This document shows, one piece after another, positions 11,353 through 24,271 of a stretch of 64,000 bases of DNA. Source of the DNA: Riptortus pedestris (lineage: Eukaryota; Arthropoda; Insecta; Hemiptera; Alydidae); assembly GCA_019009955.1 (NCBI GenBank), contig CM032231.1:87575501-87639500 (forward strand). The letters are read 5' to 3'. The number at the start of each line of letters is the position of its first letter. The stretch's first letter is position 1. A program made the position numbers and the translations under genes. The notes below the pieces were generated by a model. The model was not told the DNA's origin. It worked only from the letters and a program-made list of their open reading frames with translations, and did no database searches.

Positions 11353-13297
11353 ATAATCTTACCAAAGAATAATAAAACCACGCTAGTATGCTTGTACTAA
11401 GATAAATTTTCAAGAAGGATCATCGGACGAATTTGACACGTGTTAATAATTACTAAAAACTAAATAAAGTGAGTAATATTGAATAACTGAACGCTTGTCT
11501 CAGCTCTAAATATGAGTGAAATTCCGATGGCGAGAGTCAAGCTCCTTTATCCTTGTTTGCAGTTTTGGGATACAAGTTAACGGCTAGACTGAAGACTAAA
11601 AGTGTCTTAGATTACTTAATTGTGATGATCACCATATACAAACACGAGCAGGCTTCTTCCGATAGAGGCCAAGAATAAAACCGGAAAGTGAGAGTTTCTT
11701 TTTTGAAAGCATTCATTTTAAATTATTCAAGAGAAGGTTCCAAGATTGGGAAAACCACTTAGTTTTGTGAGCAATAACTAAAACATTATAAGCACCAAGT
11801 TGCGACACGCGAAACAGTAGGGTCACACTGGTCACCGCCCCTCTTAATAACAATGAAATAGGGGAAGCTCGCGTGGTTCACGAAACGTTAAGATGCTAAT
11901 AGGCTGAATGCAGAAAATGATGCTTGTTTCATGCAATAGAAATACGCCTTTCGTATGAATATAATAAATAAAACTAAAACTGGGTTAAAACACAGGAAGA
12001 GTGTACAAATTCTTGTCACATTCTGTTACGCATTCTCCCACATAATTATCCAAGAGGTTAAATGTGTTTTATAAGATCAACTCTAGAAAATAGTTTAATA
12101 ACCGATCGTATAGGGGATGTTGTCCACAGACGAACGCAGTTAAGCCAGTAAGCGCGCTCAAACAATTCATACAAAGATAGTACAAAGAAAAAAAGTCGAA
12201 ACTTAGACATGATTATCACGATGCCGGAGCTTAAACATCATTGTCATCAGAGTACTCACACTCGTTGTGGGACCTGAATCTAACCATCATTTCGACCATT
12301 TACAGCGGCTAGGAATTGGACCTTTAGTTCCATCATCAGAACAGTCGTTCAAATTTTATAGCATACAATAATAAAAAAAATAATATAAAAATGCCAAAAT
12401 AATGACGAATATGAAAAGAGAACCATCTCACAACACGACTGGTCAATCCCAGAGTAACGCCATTTATCAAGTCACGAAGAAACCTTAGTAAGAACTCCTA
12501 CTATAAAATATTAAAAAATGGTACAGAAAATAATTGAATCTGATTTTGTTAAATATCAAACATTGGCAATCTGCCATTTTCGTACATTCCTGATGTCAAC
12601 ATTTCTTGAATCTAATTGGGAACTGGTACGATTTATAAAAAACATGTTTAATGAAAAATGTCTCTTTGAATTACTAAGTCATGTTCTTTTTTCTTTAAAA
12701 AAATAATTTTAGGTTTCTTTTGAAAATAGAGCTAAACCATTTCCAGGCATTGTGGTTTAGCTGGTAACAACGGAGCCCAATCTGTCTTCCTGCAATCTAT
12801 TCAAAATTTTATGGGGTGAAGGAGATTTAGTGTTTTTATTTATTACTCTCATGCAAATGCCATGGTGCAGACCCAAAGCCTTTCTCGGGCTGTGAGACCA
12901 AAGATTTTAGCAATGCCTGATGAAAGGTTAATAAAGTCTCAGCCGAGCAAACTGGTTAATCATTAGAGATTCATCATTTAAATAAATAAATAAAATTATC
13001 TATTGTTCACATTAATAATTATGAATTTACTTCAATATTTAATTTTGCAAGTTTTTAATTTAGGTCAATAAAGTAAATAATAATTATTCCTAATCAGCAT
13101 TTTCTAATTATGAAATGAAGGAACGCTCAAACGACCTTCATGATGTTTATCACGCTGTTTTCTATTTATAACGAATTATATTTCATTCTGCTTTATGTAA
13201 ACCTGGTTAAACTACAAATGCATCCCACATATCCAAACAGGTCTCAGCCCCTCCCTGGGGGCTTGGACATACCCTTCCTTCGGCATATTATTATAGT
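11353..13297. other. Gene-free stretch, weak repeat-like hairpin at 12300-12345
   Basis: On the minus strand TTCTGATGATGGAAC-TAAA-GGTCC resembles the retroelement hairpin at 9.26 kb but lacks GAAA. A TGGTTTAGCTGG near 12750 resembles a polymerase III A box, but no B box follows. No exon is recognised. Confidence 0.4.
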
Positions 13298-13380
13298 TGA
13301 AGGACCATAAATAAAATCCTTTGTTCCACCCTGTCAATTAGCCGTAGTTGCATATAGTGGAAGGTAATAAATAACATTTT
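13298..13380 (+). mobile_element. tRNA-derived SINE, internally deleted copy
   Basis: Matches the SINE at CATAAATAAAATCCTTTGTT, CCACCCTGTCAATTAGCC and TTGCATATAGTGGAAGGTAA, with the GGCTAGAAAAGGGTGGTAAC section missing. Confidence 0.65.
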
Positions 13381-15394
13381 AAATCGTTATTTATTTGGAA
13401 TAAAAAAAAAATGTTGAAGGTTAGAGTGATCGAAATATGAAAATTGCATGTGAGTGCCTCACCAGAAGTAGAATTCAGTTTTTTTTTCTTCTGGGGACCG
13501 CTGGGATCCCTGGGGTAGAAAGAAAAAGAGCCTATCTTTGTGGTGTAAAGTGAACAATAACCAATAACTTCCAAAGACATCAGGAGAACTAAAATGATAC
13601 GGGAATTTTGTACTAAATAGAGGCAAATCACTTCTGTGAAATTTTAAGAGGAAAGAGAAGCACAGAGCTGGACAATATTGAAAAGAAAGTCCCATTTTTG
13701 AGAATTGTTTTAGGGAGTATTTAGAGTCTTAAACTACTGCAATTATTATAGCTGTTAAGATTTGTTGGATAATTGTACATCTACCGTTAAGTAGGGATTT
13801 TTGTTTCCATTAATGTGTTTCAATATATGGTTGGCAAACATATTTTTTTTCCATTTGTAAGAACTGATTTTTTTCAATGTATTAGAATTGAATTTCAGAT
13901 GCAAGAATATTTGTAATGGTAGCTGGTTCATAATTCTCGCAATCTATTGAATTCTCGCTCAACTCAAGTAAGATTTTCATTTTGAGTAACTCAGTGGCTA
14001 ATGATATAGTGTCCAGCTTATATTCCTGTTAACATATATTCCTTGTAACGGGGGAAATAAAGAATACACAATAAGACGTAAATAAATTTTATTGATTATG
14101 CTTTAGTTCACAGTCTATAGATGTTTAAATAAAATATTTTTATTTAAAAATGTGTAAAATATACAGGAGGCGGTGTCCAGTTACACATACTTGTGCTTGG
14201 CCAGCTATCGTGGCAGATGGTCGTCGTCCGGACATCCGATATAATGTATTTGATTTATAAAAGTTGGCTGGTTTCATATTTCGCCCCTAATGGTTTGTTC
14301 TATTGCATGAGTGGTGTATCCAGTAGAGTGTTTAGTGAGATATCAAAGTCCATTATGGATAACAAGAGTTTGTAATGTATCCAACCACACGTTAAATAAA
14401 CTTTGGAATCTTACAAGGCTAAATGTCGTCTTAAATTATTAAATAAACTTGAAAAAAATAAATTAACCCCTGGAAAAGTCCTTAAAATAATCATTTGCCA
14501 AACCCTCACGAAATACTGCAACTTAATTGAATTTCATCACGAGTTGCAATTTTCGTGACTATAATATTTTCGTTATAACAGAAACAGCAATTATCGGATA
14601 ATATTAGAAGCTAGTTAACTTAAGAGGAGGCTGTAATAAAATTTTCATAAATATTAAGGGAAATAAAAAATGGATAAGTTAGAATTGCCAAATCGATAGA
14701 GTTCAAAGTTCGTCAATGAGTAAAGAAACTACTATTCATAGGTACAATTCCATTGATGGAAAAATATTCAGTGGTTAAAATATGTATTAATAATTTAATT
14801 ATTTACTGATCGCATGTGCCATTCAAAAGAATCAATGAAGTGCAAAATATTTTTTAATTGTATAGCTGCAGATTAATAATTGGTAAATGAGTAAGTTTGT
14901 TCATCCTTCTACAGGTCTTACACACTTTTAAGTAGCATAAATAATAACGCAGCGTTCTCAGCAAAACTCTTAAGACTATATAGATTTAATAAAACTACTA
15001 TTAAATTTATTCCCCGTATTGACTTTCATATCATATTCCACTTAGCTTCTACTAAGAGCCTAGTCCTACCAATATCAGCTACATTAGTTTTATGAAAGAT
15101 AAAGGAACAAGTTTACTATTTATTATTCTTTATAATAATACAAATTAAAAATATTAATATCAATTGTCACTGGATTCAATCCATTTCATCAATTGACAAA
15201 CCGTAACAAACATTGTGATACATATTAGAAACACTCAACAAATTTCGTAATCATTTTATCGAATAGTCGATTTCTCAGGGAGAAGAAGTAGATGGCTGAC
15301 ACAACATGCCTTTGCTTTCGTAAATTAATTCATTATTTTTTTTATAATGCATAGTCAACTACAAAAAACAAATGTTAAATTGTAAATATCTTTC
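13381..15394. other. Gene-free AT-rich stretch
   Basis: No recognisable exon, RNA gene or repeat family member. The overlapping open frames at 13338-13695 and the one at 14193-14375 show no motif. Poly-T and poly-A runs only. Confidence 0.5.
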
Positions 15395-16430
15395 ATTACC
15401 AGATTTCCATTAAGGCCCACTGATCGTACACATAAAATCCAAATCGAGTCGGTTCAAATTACCTTTACATTCGTGAGATCGACTCTTATGGGCACATTAT
15501 TTATTTAATGGTAACAAAACTCTATATTAACTAAGGTAAAGATAGGGACTTGGAATCATAGGAAAGAATAAAATCGTAAACATATTAGTCATCAAGCCTC
15601 GCATCGAAAAATGCTTTACAGCAATATTGATAATAAGTGTGTGTAGACATACATATAAATACAGAAACTTGTCTATTACCGCTCTTGCGATCGTAATTTT
15701 CGTTCGGGAAATGTATTTTTATTATAATTATTCATCATTAGCCAAACTTGTTATAATGTAGCCCACCATTTAGCTAATTATAGGCATAGATAGGTATGCA
15801 ATTATATCGTTGATATCAATTAGGTGATAAATAAATAAAACGAAAATATATAAAAAATTATAGGAAAAAAAGTCTTGGGAGAAAGAACATGTAAAATGGC
15901 CGCTAGTAGCACCCGGCCAGACAATCATAGTGGAACAGACTAAAAAAAGAGGGCAATTAGCCGTTCCTCTGATTATACTGACAGCGGCAGCAAATCAACT
16001 GCAGAAGGAACGACCTGAGAGTTCGCTCTCTGGCGAAATATCACCGGTGGAGTAAGAAGCCATGGACATACTGGATCAAGAATTTTCCAAGCGGACCCTC
16101 AATCAGCAATTAAAGATGTTATGATAATTATGGACTTCATTCACCATCAAAGAGTCTGAATAGTCCTGATACGATATATTATGTCTAAGTCTGATATGAA
16201 TTTCGAACGTACCTAAGGGTAGTATTTTCTCATTTTTGGCCTTCAGTAAACCCCTTCTTCACTTTGATCTGTTATACAATATTAATTGCATCTCCAGAAC
16301 TGTATACATGCGATTATTAGAAAAGTCAGAAATAAATATTAGAATGTCCAGATGACGTGATATTCTTGCAGGTGGGTAATCAGTAACTTAAACTAGCCCT
16401 AAATCACTCCGTAAAGCTCTCCTCTCCATA
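15395..16430 (+). mobile_element. HINE-like element, heavily decayed and interrupted
   Basis: Recognisable pieces: an AGATTTCCATTAAGG start near 15401, ACTTGTCTATTACCGCTCTTGC near 15668, GGCCTTCAGTAAACCCC near 16239, and a weak 3' end near 16370-16420. About 15800-16200 contains unrelated, GC-richer DNA of unknown origin (for example GGCCGCTAGTAGCACCCGG) that may be an insertion. Confidence 0.45.
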
Positions 16431-17439
16431 GCTAAATTACATTAAAAGGATAGGCGCACATGAATGTTTTAACAGTCATAAATACGAAATTCCTACATTC
16501 TAAGCCTGGACATTTTTGAAGAATGCTAGGAATGTTTAAATGACTAAACTAGTCAAAATGGGTTCAGAGAAGTTCAAACTGGAAAACGTTTTGCGAAAAA
16601 CCTATTTTTTTCGCCATACCACAAGGTTTTGCAAAAAAAAAAAAGGGCTTTAATGGTTCGATGACACATTTAATGAAACATTCCTGTCTCATTTAATTAA
16701 GAAAATATGTTCACTAATTAAAACAAATGGCTATATTACATTCAGAGCAAAATTAGGTTATTAAGATAAAGGATTCAGAGAGAGCTATAAAATGTTTATT
16801 GGACCTCCATGGCTTCTGTTCATGTTTATTGGCACTAAGATCGAATGAACTACTCGGCATTCTCTTAATTTCCTCTCATTTATTGCTTCTTCCTATCAGG
16901 CAGGAATTCTCTTATGGCATTATAACGACAATTCGGGTCACGAACCATCTAACTTATTTAAAACGAGGAAACCATGTCAAAATATATCAAATGACTTCTT
17001 AGTTTCTGAAAAGAGGCATACAACTTTGTTCTCTCCATTCGGCGTTTTACTGCCATGACATGTTATTCAGGTTTCTTGAATTCCGTTACGGAACACAGAT
17101 ATTCAAATATTACTTCTGCTGTCCACCAGCAGTAGATGTATTATAAGTATACGAATTGTAAGCAAGGAGGTTATAACATGGTTATAGACCAACTTGTCCC
17201 TTTTTGCAGGGTTCTATTGGGAATAAAGGTATGGACAATAATTCAGACAGAAAAGTCTTGTTTGCACGGCCTAGCTGGGGTCTACTTGTACTGCTTCAGA
17301 GGATACAGGATATAGAATAGAAGCCATCCATCAACCATGAGGGGAAGGCTCATCTCCTCTCAAGGATCTAGCTACAACATTTCTTAACAGAATGACCCAA
17401 GATATACTCTACGCAATTAAGAGTTCATAAATGTGAAAT

Positions 17440-17645
17440 CCTAGACATCTCAAAAATAATGAACTTCAAATCTATTTCTCATCAACCTATTTCTCGCCTG
17501 GGCAAAGGAAATTATTTAGTGACGAAATTCATTAAATAACATCCTAAAATCCCACCCTGGCTAGAAAAGGGTGGTAACCTGTAGATAAACCGTCCCAATT
17601 AGCCTTTGTTGCAAAAAGTGGACGTTAATAAATAATAATAATAAA
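17440..17645 (+). mobile_element. tRNA-derived SINE copy
   Basis: Extends further 5' than most copies: CGCCTGGGCAAAGGAAATTA is the region just after the B box, which itself is mutated here. It continues through CCACCCTGGCTAGAAAAGGG, TTGCAAAAAGTGGACGTTAA and an (AAT)n tail at about 17627-17642. Confidence 0.75.
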
Positions 17646-17894
17646 TTATAATTTACCTTACATGCCTATTTTCAATGGCTATAAAAACATTTAATTTTAA
17701 AAATAAATCGACTTATAATGAAACAACCACTAACAAATGCTGCATACTATAAAATCACTAAAATAAGTTTGATTTTCAACATTAAGTCAATGAGACACTG
17801 GAGTTTATGAGGATGATTTCCGAAATATATTCAATAACTTGCTGAGATATTTTCAATCAAAATTTACCGGCCAGTTCCAGCTGTATAATTGAGT

Positions 17895-18115
17895 CTTACA
17901 GCTACTTTAAGTAACAAAATAAACAGCTATTGTTATGTGCATATTTGCCGATATTTCTCATTTCAAGCCTCACTTATAACCCCCACTCCTGTTCGTCTCT
18001 GAGAATATTAGTATAGCCTATATTCAAAGTTGGGTTAGCAGTAATATACGTACCAAGTTTCATTAAATTCGATTCAGTAGTTTAAGCGTGAAAAGGTAAC
18101 AAAGAAACAAACAGA
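17895..18115 (+). mobile_element. CTAGCTAAGG repeat family, 3' part
   Basis: Contains TTGTTATGTGCATATTTGCC, TTATAACCCCCACTCCTG, ATATTAGTATAGCC and the end TTTAAGCGTGAAAAGGTAAC followed by AAAGAAACAAACAG. It matches the right-edge repeat at 63.5 kb. The motif 'accaagtttcattaaattcg...gtttaagcgtgaaaagg' is of a kind widespread in arthropod transposons; the class is not determined. Confidence 0.65.
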
Positions 18116-20214
18116 TGTCAAAGCCACATTGCAAATATGGTGTCAATGTGAAGTGAAACGAAAAAATATCGTGAAATTTCGAGAAAAAAAAATCATGTAC
18201 AGACATACGTTACAATTATATAAATAAATGATAAATTTGAATGATGGATGGAAAGCGCTTCACGAAAACGACGTCAGCGGCTGATTACGCTCATACCATT
18301 AAATATATGGGTGTAAATAATGACTTGCTCTTAAACATTTCACAAAAGGAATAATAATTACATAAGCAGTGTCAATACTGTAAAAAATTCTAAATTTGTC
18401 AAGCAATCCCAAAATTAAATAAGTTTAAGCTTTAATACAGATTAAGTATTTTTCTCAGGCGTATTCGGAGAAAATAAAGGCCAACGTCTATGATTAACTT
18501 TTATTAATTATATAAATGTCTTAAAAATGAAGGAATGTTTACGCAAATGAAGCTTTTTATTTAGTTTCAGTAAGGAAATTCATTCCCAAGAACTTTCTCT
18601 ACAGAAAAATGCAATTCAATAAAAGAAGTGTTTTCCGTCTGGAGAGAGGAGAAAATCAAATTCCCATGGAATATATCATTTCCTTCGTTTCCTAGACGAA
18701 ACTGATCTGCCTCCAGGGTGACATGCGGACGAGGAAATTTGTATCAATCTTATAAAATAGTAAACGTGGATGAAAATTGAGACATCAGCAAAATTTCAAG
18801 AAAACTCTATCAAGCCTGAAGAACTTGAGAGAACTAGGATTGCAAGTGCTGGTTTTGTGTCTTAAACCATCTCCCGTGCATATGAAATAAAATAATAGGA
18901 ATAAAGGATAAAAATTAAAGTAAGATGAGGCACAACAATAAATATATAATCAATCACTGGGACAAAATTTAATACATACTCAATAATGTAATGGGACTCG
19001 TGAAGGAAATCGAAAAAATTATATTAAAGGACATTTAAACACCCGAGCATATATGAGCTTCAGAGCTGGAGAGTTCTTTCTGAACATACCTTATCAAATT
19101 ATCTTTTAACTTAGATGAACTAGATTCCACAGGAAAAGAGAATAATGGATTTTATAATAATAAGTAAAAAACAATAAAAAAGATGGGTGCAGATGGAAAA
19201 TAAAATTGGAATCAATGAGAAAAGGGAGACAGGAATATGTTTTGCGGTCTTGAAGAAAATAGAAACGTATAGGATGTAAATTCATGATAGGAAGAGAAAA
19301 ACTTGCAACAATAAAGCACAAGGGATTTAGGTTGATAGATGAATTGCTGATTGATCATATATATTGTATAGATGAACCAAAATAAAGAACTTTTTATGGA
19401 AAGGCTAATCAACGTAACTTTATATCGCAGAAACTGTTTATCATTTGGCTGGTTTAATGAAAGACTAGTTGTAGTTAAGCAGCAAATTCGTTTTAGTTTT
19501 AAGAATGAATGAGATATTAGAATGACATAATTGAAACAATTTATTTTTTTTTTTAATTATATTTATTTTTATCATAGGTTAGCCTTGTGCACAGCTAACA
19601 CTTGGATAATTTTGAACCACGAGTTTGATTCCAATTCGGGCAATGGGAATTTGGTGACGGAGTTACTAAATAAAATTCAAAATTTACTATCATTGCTCCG
19701 TCGCTTATTCGTTCCAAGTATTATCAGAGGGGTTCACCGAAATTATAAAACAATCTAATTGTTATAAAAAAGAAAGATGACTGTAAATTCATCAAGCTGT
19801 AGAAACTTGTAATCTCAAGAAAATCCTGGGGAAGCAAAATACACACAGAAATAGATATGATGTCAGATCAAACGAAATTCCGTTCGCGGAGACGGGCAAC
19901 TATAAATATAATGGATGAGGCAGCTAAGCCATATGCTCGGTCGGGATCCTCAGAAGAAGCAAGCGAAATGTCGGCAGAAAATACCATATGAAAAATTATC
20001 TTCTTAATCAATATATCACTGCTTATTAAAAACTATTAGAAAAAAAAATCTGGTTCGGAAGAATGAACAGACGTAGAAACTACTCTCACATACACTCGTA
20101 AGTAGCCATAATAATACTCAATCGTAAGCCACGTATGCAATAGTAATAAACTGAAGATGAGTATTTAATGAAACAAAAAGGAGAAAAATAAAGTTGGAAA
20201 GAAACGTAATAGCC
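18116..20214. other. Gene-free AT-rich stretch
   Basis: Nothing recognised: no splice-bounded exon with known motifs and no member of the repeat families named here. Open frames at 19106-19412 and 19531-19758 are low-complexity. Confidence 0.5.
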
Positions 20215-20345
20215 AATTGTGATTAACGTCCACTTACCACTCTTTTCTAGTCAGGATATGATTGGGGGGTTTTGTTTAGTGAATCTCTTTTACTAGCGGG
20301 AATCGAATCCACTTTTCGTTAGTTCATTCAAATTATTAACACAAG
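20215..20345 (-). mobile_element. tRNA-derived SINE, minus strand, with B box
   Basis: On the minus strand: GTGGATTCGATTCCCGC (polymerase III B-box-like, T-arm), then GAGATTCACTAAACAAAACC, CTGACTAGAAAAGAGTGG and GTGGACGTTAATCAC. The segment before TTGCAAA is deleted. Confidence 0.7.
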
Positions 20346-21349
20346 ACTTATCTGAGGCCTACATTTACGTTTTTTTTCTTTTTGGGCAATTTTATTTTTC
20401 TGGTACAGCCAAATTTTTTAAAATTAATCAACGCTTTCGAGAGGACAGGCATCAGACAGCAGAAATTATACAAGTTACAACTGAACTTTTCTTCGCTCAC
20501 GTAATAATATATTGATAGTCGAGTTGAAGATTATATTTATGAACGACCAAATTAACTAGAAAATAAATAAAATATATACTCTGCTTAAATTGAAACATTA
20601 ACTTGAGACAAGAACTCATGTTATAATGTTATGCTAGAGTTACCGAATCAAGAAAATGACGAGAGAGAAGTTAATTCCATTACGTTTACTTGTTACCTGT
20701 CCAATTTGTATGGGTTCTAGATATACAAGTGTTAGTTACTTGGCTTGAATATATTCTCTCTGGCATTTAACATATAATATAATAACTATATATTTCTATA
20801 AACGATAATGTTTTAGTATATTATGATAATAATTTAACACTATTATTAATTTATAGTAAATATAAGTTAACTGAAATATGTGTACTAATAAATATTCAGA
20901 AGAATATAAGGTAAAATTATATTCAATCCCAAGAGTTCATATTGCAATTAACGACTAAGTAACATATGAAGTAAGTCAAAATAGCTACTTCTTCAATTCT
21001 GAAGGTATTGCGCTTGACACTATAGAGAAATCTGTGAACCATGGAGAGTAACTTGATTGCTCATTCAAATATTTTACGAACTACCTTTTAACATAAACAA
21101 GATCAGGCTATTATAATCTTCATATTTTGTATGTATTTTCATTTAGAGAACTGCAGACTTCCAGCTCAACCATTCATATATTCTGGCACTTTTAACAAAC
21201 ATGTATTCAAAATTCCTTATTAATCCATTATACTCAGCTTTTATAAGTCGTTGCAAATAATTTTTATTTCGATTATTTTGTTTATTAACAATTGTACTAT
21301 TGTACAAAAGCATAACGCATTCGAGAAACCTAACTTCTAAACTGGATGA
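20346..21349. other. Gene-free AT-rich stretch
   Basis: No feature recognised. Confidence 0.5.
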
Positions 21350-21402
21350 AAAAAAAAAAGGTCCATCACACAGAGGCTTCGTGAACTAAGCAGATTTCCC
21401 AC
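21350..21402 (-). mobile_element. HINE-like 3' end fragment
   Basis: AAAAAGGTCCATCACACAG, a degraded hairpin, then CTAAGCAGATTTCCCAC: the 3' terminus read backwards. The body is missing or replaced. Confidence 0.65.
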
Positions 21403-21587
21403 TTTCAACAATCCTACATTTTATTTTCTGATTTTTTCCATAATAAGAAGCCTAAATAACCCAGGACATGAAATTCACGACATGTTCGTGAGATGAAGTT
21501 TTTGATAGCTGCTTATGAAAATCGTGTGAGTAGAAAGTGTCACTTAACTAAGGTCAAAAACTAAAGAAAATATTCGTTTTATATAAA

Positions 21588-21960
21588 AAGAAAGGTCAAG
21601 TTCGTTAACGGCTGAAATCGGACCAGTGGGATGGGGGTTTAGAGGGGGAGAATTTTGAAAATTCTTAATATCTCCGTTATTATGCGTTGGATCGAAAAAT
21701 TGTAAAGAACCAGTCTTATTGCAAATGTAATGCTCTATAAATGTTATCATGTACATTTTTTCACTATCTTGATTATTAAGTGAGATATTTGCATTTTTTA
21801 GTATTCGACTTTCAGTAAACTCCCGCTCCTACTCATGTCACATTAACAATACTCTGTTTTAGAATGAAACACTTTATTTGCAACTTAAATACCAAATATT
21901 GTTCTTATTGAAATTTTACTTTTTGAGGTAAATGCAAATTTTGAGGTGATGGATCTCCCC
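21588..21960 (+). mobile_element. HINE-like element, block A only
   Basis: Well-preserved block A: GGTCAAGTTCGTTAACGGC, AATATCTCCGTTATTATGCG, AAGAACCAGTCTTATTGC, TTCAGTAAACTCCCGCTCC, AAATACCAAATATTGTTC. It ends at a poly-C run (21957-21966). Confidence 0.75.
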
Positions 21961-22956
21961 CCCCCCTTTATTCGCCATATTAAAACTCTACATAGTTCAC
22001 GCACTTTAACCCAAAGCCTCATTATCATCAGGAATGCAGTCTATACTACTAGAATCGAGTCAATCCATGGCCTCGAGAGACAGATATACTTTCTATAGAA
22101 CGATTACGCATATTCACTAATATTTATTATATAATCTTTTTAAAAGTTCAGTTTAGCCAGTTTTAGTAATTTCATTCTTTTAAACCTGTTTGTTATTAGC
22201 TTTATCAGAGTTAAAAATGCAAAGTCTGTCGCAAGTCTGAAGATACTACTACATAGCTTATGCCGTAGAAAAAAAAGGATCAAGTTTAAAGATACTTTCT
22301 TAAGAGAGTACGCTTTTATTCGGTTACACCCAGTGTGTTATAAAAAAGGTTTTCATCAGGCAACACTGGTATTCTTCTACTGTGTCAACAAAACGATTTT
22401 TAAAGAATATCATTATTTTTAAAGACACTCTGAACAATAGTAAGGCCTTATTGAGACTTTATTGTGTGGTTTGTTCAGAAGTAGATAGAGTGGAAAATGA
22501 ATTTTTAAAATTTATTTAAGAGATCAAGCACTCAGTACAAAAACACAATTAAAGAATAATAAATTAAGAGCAACATAAACATCAATTAGATGAGTGTGGG
22601 AGAGCAAAGAGAATAACACATATAGTTAATTTTAAGTACACTTTCCTAATCCCGGAATCCGGATTTCGGGTTGAGTAAGTGGATCCAAGTAACTTCCCTA
22701 TTAAATAAGAGGGGAGAAATTCATTGAATTCCGTGATAAAGCGAAGTAGGGCTTAAGTCGCCGAGTACAACGTCAATAACATTCACTAATGGAAAGCCTC
22801 TCTAAATAAATCCAGGAAAATCCTATTGGTTTTTGTGAGAATTTAACCTGAACGAGAGGCGTTGTACCTTAGTAAACGATTTCACAAAGCATTTAAGCCG
22901 ATAAGGCTCATTTATTAAAGTAATTCGTGAGGCGACAGCAGGGGAAAGGAATAAAA

Positions 22957-23487
22957 AAAAAGTCCGTCACGCAGGGGCTGCGTAAACTAAGCAGATTTCC
23001 CATGTGACGTTATACAATAGAAAAATCTTCATACCAGAGCCGAACAGTTACGGCCCAAATTTAATAAAATGCAAATATTTCGGTTAATATTAAAGATAGA
23101 GAAGAAATGCATAAAACAATATTTATAGTACATTTAATTTACAATAAGATTGGTTCTACACAATATTTTGATCCTACGTATAGTAACGGAGATATTTCGA
23201 ATTTTCGAAAATCCGCCCTCCCATTGGTCCGATTTCAGCCATTAACGAACTTGATCTGTCTTTTTGCATAAAACGTTTAAATATCGAGTTTGGTAACGAT
23301 CAAACAAAACTTGCGACCGCTAGATCGTTAACAGACAAATATATATATATATATATATATAATTTTGAACGGACCTCATTTTCGTCATCTCCTGGGTAGG
23401 ATCGTTGGACATTTCAAGAAAATTTTCGAAAATCGCGTCATGAGTACGACCTCAATAGCTGTTTTCCATTAAGGGAAATCTGCTAAA
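22957..23487 (-). mobile_element. HINE-like element, complete short-subfamily copy
   Basis: Full-length on the minus strand, about 530 bp. The plus strand opens AAAAGTCCGTCACGCAGGGG with the CTGCG hairpin and CTAAGCAGATTTCCC. One body block, (TA)n at about 23338-23362 and the arm with GTCATGAGTACGACCTC follow, and it closes AAGGGAAATCTGCTAAAA. It is a good consensus reference because all landmarks are present. Confidence 0.88.
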
Positions 23488-23925
23488 AAGGATTAACGAT
23501 GGAATTTATCATGATACGGTAATTGAATTAAATTTCATCAGAAATGAATAGAGCTTTTTTAAACAAGCTGAAAGTCATTCCCCGTTCTACGTATTATCTG
23601 CCGATAGTCGATCATTATTATAAGATGAAGTTCAACAGGTGAGTAGTTAATGGTCTGCATGTTTACACGGGGGAGGGGCATTGCTCTTGGAACACTAGCG
23701 TCACTTTTGAGCATTTACTGTGGCAAGAAGCAAAGTCCGTTAATAACTAAATTATTGTTATCCTTTTAGTTCACCATCTTCAGGAATGTCTACATGTAAT
23801 AATTTCTATACAAGTTTCTTTCCGGGCTAAACGCTAACCAAATACTTCTAGCGCTAAGAAGTACGTATGTGCTTGTGAGATCAATATAATTGACTTGATA
23901 ATGTACCAGTTCTATTTTATTTGAT

Positions 23926-24105
23926 TAATTTATTAACGTCCACTTTTTGCAACTAACTGGGACTGGTTATCTAGAGGCTATCACCCTTTTCTAGCCAGGG
24001 TGGGACTGAGGATTTTATTTAATGGATTCCGTCACTAAATAAATTCCTATTGCCCAGACGGGATTCGAACTCGCCACTCAAGATTATTGAGTTAGGTTAG
24101 CACCC
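23926..24105 (-). mobile_element. tRNA-derived SINE, best 5' region, cut by a HINE-like element
   Basis: On the minus strand: GGGTGCTAACCTAACTC, then GCGAGTTCGAATCCCGTC (a clear polymerase III B box), CAATAGGAATTTATTTAGTG, CCACCCTGGCTAGAAAAGGG, TTGCAAAAAGTGGACGTTAA and an A/T-rich tail. The A box that should lie upstream is missing because a HINE-like 5' end abuts at 24106. Confidence 0.85.
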
Positions 24106-24198
24106 TTTTAGCAGATTTCCCTTAGAGGAAATCAGCTACATTTCTTCAAATGTCAATCGATCTTACCCAGGATATAATGAAAATGAGGTCCGTTTGAA

Positions 24199-24270
<72 letters not shown>
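24106..24270 (+). mobile_element. HINE-like element, 5' arm plus (TA)n
   Basis: TTTTAGCAGATTTCCC start, shortened arm (ATTTCTTCAAATGTCAATCG, AATGAGGTCCGTTTG), and (TA)n/(CATA)n at 24204-24270. The body is absent. The open frame at 24194-24406 is mostly microsatellite translation. Confidence 0.8.

Positions 24271-24271
<1 letters not shown>

Noticed and set aside
12740..12770. tRNA or SINE A-box-like TGGTTTAGCTGG
   Set aside because: No B box within the expected distance and no family member elsewhere in the window.
24040..24110. Possible tRNA gene (GGGATTCGAACTCG on the plus strand)
   Set aside because: It is the B box of a tRNA-derived SINE; no acceptor stem or A box is present and the SINE body follows.
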